A stretch of 64,000 nt of DNA, taken from NCBI GenBank assembly GCA_965249815.1, contig CBDFMV010000003.1, forward strand, positions 2,852,001 through 2,916,000, written 5' to 3'. Both the position numbers and the translations under genes were made by a program. The notes under the pieces are model-generated. The model was not told the DNA's origin and ran no database searches. It saw nothing but the letters and a program-made list of their open reading frames with translations. The DNA is from JAJAZB01 sp965249815. GTDB lineage: Bacteria > Bacteroidota > Bacteroidia > Cytophagales > Spirosomataceae. How positions within the stretch are numbered: position 1 is the stretch's first letter; every line of letters starts with the position of its first letter. Positions 1-6,413 of the stretch are shown here, in pieces.

Positions 1-44
1 CGGAGCGTTTCGAGGTAAATACGGTGGTTCGGTTGCGGCTTCAT
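1..44 (-). CDS. Start of an unidentified gene, cut by the window edge
   Basis: On the minus strand an ATG at 44 opens a frame of 14 codons (MKPQPNHRIYLETL) that runs off the window edge. It begins about 30 nt beyond the hairpin that ends the rny operon, which is a sensible place for the next gene in the same direction. Too little is visible to assign a family, and another start inside or before this stretch is possible. Confidence 0.35.
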   Translation of the reverse strand, partial: MKPQPNHRIYLETL

Positions 45-75
45 CGGGGTGGAAATCGATTGACGGCAGGAAGAT

Positions 76-118
76 AAAAAAAGGCCGCGCTCCAACGTCG
101 GATGCACGGCCTTTTTTA
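76..118 (-). terminator. Intrinsic terminator after rny
   Basis: An A-rich arm followed by GGCCG (77-87) pairs with CGGCC and a T run (107-117), leaving a loop of about 19 nt. Read on the minus strand, the stem is followed by seven T residues and lies about 22 nt after the rny stop codon. The A/T symmetry means it could also act on transcripts from the other side. Confidence 0.7.
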
Positions 119-139
119 CCGAACGGAATCAGCGAAACC

Positions 140-1729
140 CTACTTCGCGTACGCCACTGCCCGCATTTCCCGAATCACGGTGACTTTGATCTGGCCGGGG
201 TACTGCATTTCTTTCTCGATTTTCTGCGAAATGTCGTAGCTCAGTTGCCCGGCGCGGTCGTCGGTCACGCGGTCGGAATCGACGATGATGCGCAGTTCGC
301 GCCCCGCCTGGATGGCGTAGCACTTGTCCACGCCCTGGAAACCAAGCGCCAGGTTTTCCAAATCGCGCAGGCGCTGCATGTAACTTTCCATCATTTCGCG
401 GCGGGCACCGGGGCGCGAACCGCTGATGGCGTCGCAGACCTGCACGATGGGCGAAATGAGGCTGGTCATCTCGATTTCGTCGTGGTGAGCACCGATGGCG
501 TTGCACACTTCGGGATTCTCCTTGTACTTTTGGGCGAGTTCCATGCCCAGAATGGCGTGGGGCAGTTCGGGTTCTTCGTGCCACACCTTGCCGATGTCGT
601 GCAGCAGCCCGGCGCGCTTGGCGAGTTTGGCGTTGAGGCCCAGTTCGGCGGCCATTGTCGAGCAGAGTTTGGCCACTTCGCGCGAGTGCTGGAGCAAATT
701 CTGGCCGTACGACGAGCGGAAGCGCATCCGCCCCACCATCCGGATTAGTTCGGGGTGCAGGCCGTGAATGCCGAGGTCGATGGCGGTGCGCTCGCCGATT
801 TCCACGATTTCATCCTCGATGTTTTTCCTGGTTTTGGCGACGACTTCCTCGATGCGGGCGGGGTGGATGCGCCCATCCTGCACGAGGCGGTGGAGCGAGA
901 GTCGGGCGATTTCGCGGCGGACGGGGTCGAAACCGGAGATGATGATGGCGTCGGGGGTGTCGTCCACGATGACCTCCACGCCCACGGCGGCTTCGAGCGT
1001 GCGGATGTTGCGGCCTTCGCGTCCGATGATTTTGCCCTTCACGTCGTCGGATTCGATGTTGAACACCGACACGCAGTTTTCGATGGCCTGCTCGGCGGCG
1101 GTGCGCTGGATGGTCTCGATGACCACCTTCTTGGCTTCCTTCGTGGCGGTGAGTTTGGCCTCTTCCACGATGTTTTTCACATACGCCGAGGCGCGGCTTT
1201 CAGCGTCGGCTTTGAGGGCGTCCACGAGTTGCTGGCGGGCTTCGTCGGCGGTGAGGTTGGCGATTTTCTCCAACTGCATCACCTGCGATTCGAGCAGTTT
1301 TTCGGCTTCTTCCTGTTTGCGTTTTACGCTTTCCTGTTGCTGGGTGAGGTTGGCTTTGAGTTTTTCGTACTCGTCTTCCTTGCGCTTGGTTTGTTCCTGC
1401 TGCTGGCTGAGTTGGCGTTCGCGGTCTTTGATTCGCTGTTCGGCTTCGCGGAGTTTCTGCTCGTTTTCGGTCAAAATCCGCTTTTTCTTGCCGGATTCTT
1501 CTTCAAATTCGGTCTTCAGGCGGAGAAACTTTTCTTTGGCCTCCAGGATGCGGTCGCGCTTGATGGTTTCGGCGGAAGCTTCGGCGTTTTTCAGAATTTC
1601 GGCGGCCCGGGCTTCGGCTTCTTCTTCTTTTTTCTGATACGATTTAGAAAAGAAGGCCCGCCCGGCAAACGCCCCCACAGCCAGGCTGAGCAGCCCGGTC
1701 AGGACGATAAAAAGGGGTGAGATGGACAT
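140..1729 (-). CDS. rny: Ribonuclease Y
   Basis: Membrane-anchored endoribonuclease that starts mRNA decay. The 529-residue protein has the full family layout: an N-terminal membrane segment (about residues 5-25), a long charged coiled coil (about 30-190), a KH RNA-binding domain with GREGRNIRTLE (about 205-290), and an HD domain with LLHDIGK (His377-Asp378) and a following HHDE. The length is normal for the family. It is the last gene of the pheT - coiled-coil - zapA - rny operon and is followed by a terminator. The ATG at 1729 places the membrane segment right at the N-terminus, which supports this start. Confidence 0.96.
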   Translation of the reverse strand: MSISPLFIVLTGLLSLAVGAFAGRAFFSKSYQKKEEEAEARAAEILKNAEASAETIKRDRILEAKEKFLRLKTEFEEESGKKKRILTENEQKLREAEQRIKDRERQLSQQQEQTKRKEDEYEKLKANLTQQQESVKRKQEEAEKLLESQVMQLEKIANLTADEARQQLVDALKADAESRASAYVKNIVEEAKLTATKEAKKVVIETIQRTAAEQAIENCVSVFNIESDDVKGKIIGREGRNIRTLEAAVGVEVIVDDTPDAIIISGFDPVRREIARLSLHRLVQDGRIHPARIEEVVAKTRKNIEDEIVEIGERTAIDLGIHGLHPELIRMVGRMRFRSSYGQNLLQHSREVAKLCSTMAAELGLNAKLAKRAGLLHDIGKVWHEEPELPHAILGMELAQKYKENPEVCNAIGAHHDEIEMTSLISPIVQVCDAISGSRPGARREMMESYMQRLRDLENLALGFQGVDKCYAIQAGRELRIIVDSDRVTDDRAGQLSYDISQKIEKEMQYPGQIKVTVIREMRAVAYAK

Positions 1730-1828
1730 TGGCGTGATGGGGTTTTATGGACTGGTAACCCCGACAATCACCGCCTTTAAACGTGAAAGAAACGAGAAAA
1801 AGAAACACCAATGGACCAGCGGATCGCC

Positions 1829-2125
1829 TTAGTCGTTCAGGGCGTCGGTCAGCAATTCATCGAGCGAAACCACTTTCTGAAAAACCTCATGCTGAAGTTT
1901 TTCATAGCTTTCTTTCGACTTCAGCGCGGCCACGATGCTGTCCAGAGCGGCCATCGCGAGGGCTTCCTGGGGCGAACTGCCGTGCTCCCGCTGGTATTTC
2001 TGCATCCGCTCATCGAGTAGGCGCGCGCCGTCGCGCAGGTATTTTTCCTCCTGAAGCGGCACCGCATTGAGGCGGTAGGCGCGCTCGGCCACGTAAATGG
2101 TTACGACGTTCAGTTTTTCGGCCAT
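1829..2125 (-). CDS. zapA: Cell division protein ZapA
   Basis: Small cytoplasmic protein (98 aa) that bundles FtsZ filaments at the division ring. The N-terminal beta-rich part (VVTIYVAERAYRL) followed by a long helix with EEKYLRDGARLLDERM matches the ZapA fold: a globular head and a C-terminal coiled coil. It sits 1 nt downstream of the coiled-coil gene and 99 nt upstream of rny in the same direction, so it is probably co-transcribed with pheT. The order pheT / coiled coil / zapA / rny is a familiar arrangement in Bacteroidota. Confidence 0.88.
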   Translation of the reverse strand: MAEKLNVVTIYVAERAYRLNAVPLQEEKYLRDGARLLDERMQKYQREHGSSPQEALAMAALDSIVAALKSKESYEKLQHEVFQKVVSLDELLTDALND

Positions 2126-2126
2126 C

Positions 2127-2477
2127 TCAGAGGGTATTGGAGCTACTCAGGTGAGCAATACACTGGTCTATTTCCCGGATATATTGGTCTAATCGGTCCT
2201 TCAGTTCGGCTGGATTGTCGGCTGTGTAAAAATAGTTTTCCACAAGTTTACGGCTTTTGTCGGACTTGTAAAAATGGGGTAGCGCCGGAACCTCTTTTTT
2301 GGGCACCTCCCTGAGCTGGTTCTGCAACTGCCGGTTTTGCTCCGCCAGCGCGTCCCGCTCGCGCTCCACCTCGTCGATCCGCCGGTTGGCCAGGCGCAGG
2401 GATTCGAGCAATCCCCGGGTTTTCAGTTCCAGCGAATGGAGGCGAGTCAGAATTTGGAGGTCGGTGGGGGAGGACAT
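2127..2477 (-). CDS. Coiled-coil protein next to zapA
   Basis: A 116-residue soluble protein of unknown function. Residues about 8-55 form a strong heptad-rich coiled coil (SLELKTRGLLESL, then RRIDEVERERDALAEQ). The C-terminal half is a mixed helical domain that includes KSDKSRKLVENYF and LDQYIREIDQCIAHL. It is separated from zapA by a single base and lies downstream of pheT, so coupling to zapA is likely. A role in division with ZapA (ZapB-like) is only inferred from position and coiled-coil character; there is no clear sequence match to ZapB. Confidence 0.75.
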   Translation of the reverse strand: MSSPTDLQILTRLHSLELKTRGLLESLRLANRRIDEVERERDALAEQNRQLQNQLREVPKKEVPALPHFYKSDKSRKLVENYFYTADNPAELKDRLDQYIREIDQCIAHLSSSNTL

Positions 2478-2483
2478 TGAAGC

Positions 2484-2515
2484 AATTAAGAATTAAAAAT
2501 CAAGAATTAAAAATC
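2484..2515. repeat. AT-rich tandem-word repeat upstream of the coiled-coil gene
   Basis: Direct copies of the word GAATTAAAAATCAA, with a degenerate third copy, lie immediately upstream of the start at 2477. A matching inverted stretch (GTTTTTAATTCCC, 2629-2641, continuing to 2648) occurs just after the pheT stop, so the two tracts flank the 113-bp stretch between them. It belongs to the class of word-and-inverted-word repeats seen throughout this window. Confidence 0.6.
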
Positions 2516-2523
2516 GAACTCTA

Positions 2524-2643
2524 TCACTCATCGGTAACCGTGAAAAGAATCAGGCGGGCGAAAATTTTGAGGGGTTCTTCCGCCTCCTTCTTCTCCACAA
2601 TCAGGTTGTCTTTGCGCGCATTGGGTTTGTTTTTAATTCCCAA
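2524..2643 (-). CDS. Possible 39-residue small protein after pheT
   Basis: Immediately after the pheT stop, in the same frame, there is an open stretch of 42 codons ending at TGA 2524-2526. Its composition looks protein-like: a basic start (IKNKPNARKDN), an acidic middle (VEKKEAEEP) and a hydrophobic end (IFARLILFTVTDE). There is no ATG; TTG codons at 2649 and 2643 are possible starts. It could be a small independent gene, a translational readthrough extension of PheT, or chance. The family is not recognised. Confidence 0.35.
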   Translation of the reverse strand: MGIKNKPNARKDNLIVEKKEAEEPLKIFARLILFTVTDE

Positions 2644-2652
2644 TTCCAACGA

Positions 2653-5085
2653 CTATTTCCGAATCACCGCCCCTAATTCCCGCTCGAAGCTGCCCATAAG
2701 CCGCTGCATGGCCTTGTCGATTTGGGTGTCGGTGAGGGTTTGGGTGGGGTCTTGCAGGGTGAAACTCACGGCGTACGCCTTTTTACCCGCCCCAAGGCTT
2801 TCGCCCTCGAAAACGTCGAACACGTTGACGCCGCGCAGCAGGTTGCGCTCAGTGCGCTCGGCGAGTTGTTGGATTTCGCGGAAACTTACCGAACGGTCGA
2901 GCACCAGCGAGAGGTCGCGGCGCACGTCAGGAAATTTAGAAATTTCCTGGAAAATCACGTCGGTACTCGACAGCTTAAACAGATAGTCCCAGTCGAAATC
3001 GGTGTAAAAAACGGGTTGTTTCAAGTCGGCGAGTTTGGTCAGGGCGCTTTTAACCAGCCCCAGGCTGACGACCGGTTTTTTGTTAACGAAGTACGTCAGG
3101 CCGTAGGCGAACGGGCCGGTCGGATCGGCGTCCTGGGTGTCGAACTGGCGCAGGTTCAGCTTGGTCAGCACCCGGCCAACGGCGCTCGCCGCGTCGTGGA
3201 ACGCCACGGGGCGGCTGTTCTGCTGCCAGGTTTCGGTGGCGACGTTGCCGGTCAGGTACAGGGCCAGGTGCTGGCGCTCGGCGTATTTGCCGACGTCGCC
3301 GCGCTGGTGGTACGTTTTCCCGAACTCGAAAAACCGCAGGTCGCGCTGGCGGCGGTTGACGTTGAAGGCGAGCGCCTCCAGTCCCGAAAACAGCAGCGAC
3401 TGGCGCATCACGCCGAGGTCTTCGCTGAGTTTGTTGAGAATTTCGACGTTCTGCGCTTCCAGCCCCAGCGCGGCGGCGTAGGCGGGTTTGGTGAGCGAGT
3501 TGGTGAAAATCTCCTGGAAGCCCGCCCCGGCCAGCAGTTGCGTGATGCGAAATTGCACCTGGTTGGCGTCTTTTTCGGGAAACTGCGCCAGGAAATCGGT
3601 GCGCAGCGTGGGCGAAAGCTCGACGTTGTTCAGGCCGTAAATCCGCAGAATTTCCTCGACGATGTCGGCCTCGCGGAGCACGTCCACCCGGTAAGGCGGC
3701 ACGGAGGCCGTAAATCCCTCGGCGCTTTCACTCCAGACCTTGATGTCGAGGCTTTCCAGAATGCCCCGAATCCGGTCGCGGTCGAGGCGCTTGCCGATGA
3801 GGCGGTCGATGTGGCGGTAGCTGCACTCAATCTGGACGTTCCTGGCGGGCGAAGGGTAGAAATCGGTGACATCAGAAGCAACCTTCCCCCCGGCTACTTC
3901 CTGAATCAGCAACGCGGCGCGTTTGAGGGCGTAGAGCTTGGCGTTGGGGTCGGTGCCGCGCTCGAAGCGAAACGAAGCGTCGGTTTTCAGGCCGTGGCGC
4001 TGGCCCGTGCGGCGGATGGTTTCGGGCGAAAAATAAGCGCATTCAAGGTACACCCGCGTGGTGGTGGGTTGAATGCCCGAGGTTTTGCCGCCAAAAATAC
4101 CCGCGATGCCGAGTGGTCCTTCGGCGTCGCAAATCATCAGATCGCTGGCCGAAAGGGTACGCTCCACGCCGTCGAGGGTGGTGAATTTGGTGCCCTCCGG
4201 CACGTACCGCACCACGATTTGCTGGCCGCGGAGGGCGTTGAAATCGTAGGCGTGCAGGGGCTGACCCCCTTCGTGGTTGACGAAATTGGTCACGTCCACC
4301 ACGTTGTTGATGGGGTTGAGGCCGATGGCCCGCAGGCGTTTTTGCAACCACTCCGGCGATGGGCCGATCTGCACGCCGTCGAGCGTCACGCCGCAGAAAC
4401 GCGGGCAGGCCACGGGGTCTTCGACGGTCACCTGAACGGGCAACGCCGTGCTTTCAACGCGAAAAGCGTTCACCGACGGCAGCGTAAGGTCGCGCTGAAG
4501 CAACGCTTTCAGGTCGCGGGCCACGCCCACGTGCGAGGCGGCGTCGGCGCGGTTGGGTGTCAGGCCGATTTCAATCCGGAAGTCGGGTTCGAGGCCAAAG
4601 TACGTGGCGGCGGGGGTGCCGTTGGGCACACTGATGGCAGCCCCGTCGGTGTTGAGCACCATAATGCCCGCGTGGCTGGTGCCGAGGCCGATTTCGTCTT
4701 CGGCGCAAAGCATGCCTTCGGAAGTGGCCCCACGAATTTTGGCTTTTTTTATTACAAAAGACTCACCGCCCGGCGGGTACAGTTTCGCCCCGACCAGCGC
4801 CACGACGACTTTCTGCCCGGCGGCCACGTTGGGCGCTCCGCACACGATGGGCAGCGGTTCGGGGCCGCCCACGTCCACGGTTGTGAGGCTGAGTTTGTCG
4901 GCGTCGGGGTGTTTCTGGCAGGTCAGCACCTGACCGATGACGAGGCCCTCCAACCCACCGGGTACGGCTTCGATCGGCTCGACGGCCTCGACCTCCAGCC
5001 CGCTGCCGGTGAGCAACGTAGCGATTTCATCGGGCGATTCGGTCAGGGAAATGGACTGACGGAGCCAGTCTAAAGAAATTTTCAT
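2653..5085 (-). CDS. pheT: Phenylalanyl-tRNA synthetase beta subunit
   Basis: Beta chain of the alpha2-beta2 enzyme that charges tRNA-Phe. The 810-residue protein shows the bacterial layout: an N-terminal segment MKISLDWLRQ, a tRNA-binding (EMAP-like) domain at about 40-155, B3/B4 editing domains with NNVVDVTNFVNHEGGQPLHAYD, the B5 domain, and a C-terminal ferredoxin-fold anticodon-binding domain (FPDVRRDLSLVLD). An in-frame ATG ten codons further upstream (5115) overlaps the predicted -7 box, so the start at 5085 is preferred. pheS is not in the window, so the two subunit genes are unlinked here. Confidence 0.96.
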   Translation of the reverse strand: MKISLDWLRQSISLTESPDEIATLLTGSGLEVEAVEPIEAVPGGLEGLVIGQVLTCQKHPDADKLSLTTVDVGGPEPLPIVCGAPNVAAGQKVVVALVGAKLYPPGGESFVIKKAKIRGATSEGMLCAEDEIGLGTSHAGIMVLNTDGAAISVPNGTPAATYFGLEPDFRIEIGLTPNRADAASHVGVARDLKALLQRDLTLPSVNAFRVESTALPVQVTVEDPVACPRFCGVTLDGVQIGPSPEWLQKRLRAIGLNPINNVVDVTNFVNHEGGQPLHAYDFNALRGQQIVVRYVPEGTKFTTLDGVERTLSASDLMICDAEGPLGIAGIFGGKTSGIQPTTTRVYLECAYFSPETIRRTGQRHGLKTDASFRFERGTDPNAKLYALKRAALLIQEVAGGKVASDVTDFYPSPARNVQIECSYRHIDRLIGKRLDRDRIRGILESLDIKVWSESAEGFTASVPPYRVDVLREADIVEEILRIYGLNNVELSPTLRTDFLAQFPEKDANQVQFRITQLLAGAGFQEIFTNSLTKPAYAAALGLEAQNVEILNKLSEDLGVMRQSLLFSGLEALAFNVNRRQRDLRFFEFGKTYHQRGDVGKYAERQHLALYLTGNVATETWQQNSRPVAFHDAASAVGRVLTKLNLRQFDTQDADPTGPFAYGLTYFVNKKPVVSLGLVKSALTKLADLKQPVFYTDFDWDYLFKLSSTDVIFQEISKFPDVRRDLSLVLDRSVSFREIQQLAERTERNLLRGVNVFDVFEGESLGAGKKAYAVSFTLQDPTQTLTDTQIDKAMQRLMGSFERELGAVIRK

Positions 5086-5112
5086 GCGGGAAAACAGACG
5101 TTCTTGAACCGG

Positions 5113-5140
5113 CAAAGGTAGGGGATTTTGGGGGACCCAA
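5113..5140 (-). promoter_or_regulatory. Promoter of the pheT operon
   Basis: On the minus strand, TTG (5140-5138), a 17-nt spacer and TACCTTTG (5120-5113) match the Bacteroidota pattern TTG-N17-23-TAnnTTTG exactly. The -7 box ends 28 nt before the pheT ATG. Confidence 0.65.
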
Positions 5141-5167
5141 GAACGCCTTTGGGCGGGTGAAAAGAAG

Positions 5168-6247
5168 CTATTTACAATACCGCTTCACGTACCGCGCTGC
5201 GGTTTTGTCGCCGTTGGTGGCCAGGTAGCGCCACTCGGTGCAGGCGTCGTCGAGCTGGCCAAGCTGGTAGTTGGTGGCGGCGCGGTTGAGGCGAATGCTC
5301 ACGTTGCCGGGGTCGAGGGCGAGGGCCTGGTTGAAGGTGTCCAGGGCTTCGGTGTAGCGTTTTCGTCCGAAACTTTTCAGCCCTTCCTGCACCAAATCTT
5401 TGGCTTTCAACTGGTTGATGTCGGCCAGGGTGATGGTTTTGTCGTCGGGCAGGCCGTAGGGAAATTCGTAGTTGATCTGCACGCGGGCGGGGCGGCCGTT
5501 GGCCGAGGCGGGCGTCCAGAGCGAGTTGGTCGTGCGGATGGCCCGGATGAGGGCGTCGTTGTAGCGGGCGTCGGTGCTTTCCACGATTTTGATGTCTTCC
5601 ACGCGACCCGCCCGCGACACCATGAAACTCACCCGAAACCGGTCGCGCTTGGGCCGACCCTGCTGACGGAAGGCGTCTTCGATGAATTCGTAGGAATTCT
5701 GGTAGCTGTCGAAGAAGGTGTCGTTGCGGCCCCGGCCCTGGAATTTGGGGTACACGTAGTCGTTCATGACGTAAAACGTGTCGCCGTCGAAGCGCAGGTT
5801 GGGCACGACGTACTTCTGAAACATGTAGTCTTCGTAACTGCCCTCCGAACGAGCCAGGTAGATTTTCAGCCGGTTGGCACCCCCGTTGTAATTGGCGCTG
5901 AACTCGTTGAGGATCAGTTCGAAAGGCGTCAGTTTCTCGATGGCGTACACTGTGCCGCCACCCGTGCGGAGGCGCTGCCCCTCGCGGGTGTAGTTGACGG
6001 TCGTGGGGGTGCCCTGGGTGTAGAGCGAAAGACGGGTGTTGCCAAAGACGAACACCAGGTCGCTTTTCTGCACTTCGTCGTCGGTCATGATCGGGGAGCC
6101 ATTGCTGCCCTGGATTCGCTTGGCCACCCAGGTGCCCGTCAGGGGGGCATCCGGGGCACTGGCGGCCTCCGGGCGGGCGGGAGCCTCCTGGCCCAGGCCC
6201 AACACGGAGACGAGACTGAGCAAGAGCAAAGGAACTGCGAATTTCAT
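5168..6247 (-). CDS. Exported protein with TonB_C-like and TPR domains
   Basis: A 359-residue exported protein. Residues 1-20 are a signal peptide (MKFAVPLLLLSLVSVLGLGQ). Residues about 35-140 resemble a lipocalin-like or stress-response beta domain (GTWVAKRIQG). A TonB C-terminal-like domain follows (RFRVSFMVSRAGRVEDIKIVES, with the final strand VQINYEFPYG), then a TPR segment (about 270-345: YTEALDTFNQALALDPGNV). TonB_C plus TPR suggests a periplasmic scaffold rather than an energy transducer, since no transmembrane anchor with a proline-rich stalk is present. An ATG four codons upstream is possible, but the start chosen gives the better signal peptide. Confidence 0.7.
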   Translation of the reverse strand: MKFAVPLLLLSLVSVLGLGQEAPARPEAASAPDAPLTGTWVAKRIQGSNGSPIMTDDEVQKSDLVFVFGNTRLSLYTQGTPTTVNYTREGQRLRTGGGTVYAIEKLTPFELILNEFSANYNGGANRLKIYLARSEGSYEDYMFQKYVVPNLRFDGDTFYVMNDYVYPKFQGRGRNDTFFDSYQNSYEFIEDAFRQQGRPKRDRFRVSFMVSRAGRVEDIKIVESTDARYNDALIRAIRTTNSLWTPASANGRPARVQINYEFPYGLPDDKTITLADINQLKAKDLVQEGLKSFGRKRYTEALDTFNQALALDPGNVSIRLNRAATNYQLGQLDDACTEWRYLATNGDKTAARYVKRYCK

Positions 6248-6347
6248 GGAAACTGACAAGCGGGGCGTCGTGTTAAGGCCGACAAATTACGGATTCCGGA
6301 GTATAACGAAAATCCGGAGAATTGATTTAACGAAATTTAACGAGCAG

Positions 6348-6413
6348 GTAAGAGGTGAGATGGAAATGCATCATGGCTTATAACCTCTCACCTCTTACTT
6401 TTCACCTCTCACC
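6348..6413. repeat. Word-repeat hairpin (AGAGGTGAG family)
   Basis: The arm GTAAGAGGTGAGA (6348-6360) pairs with TCTCACCTCTTAC (6386-6398), and a further copy of the word, TTCACCTCTCACC, follows to 6413. The peptidase gene to the right takes its TGA stop (6409-6411) from this last word. It probably also serves as a transcription end signal between two minus-strand genes. Confidence 0.75.

Noticed and set aside
1730..1828. A 6S RNA next to zapA, as in gammaproteobacteria
   Set aside because: The gap is only 99 bp and shows no long interrupted stem of the 6S type.
2722..5073. A 783-codon frame antisense to pheT
   Set aside because: Shadow of a highly conserved gene; no start signals and no domain.
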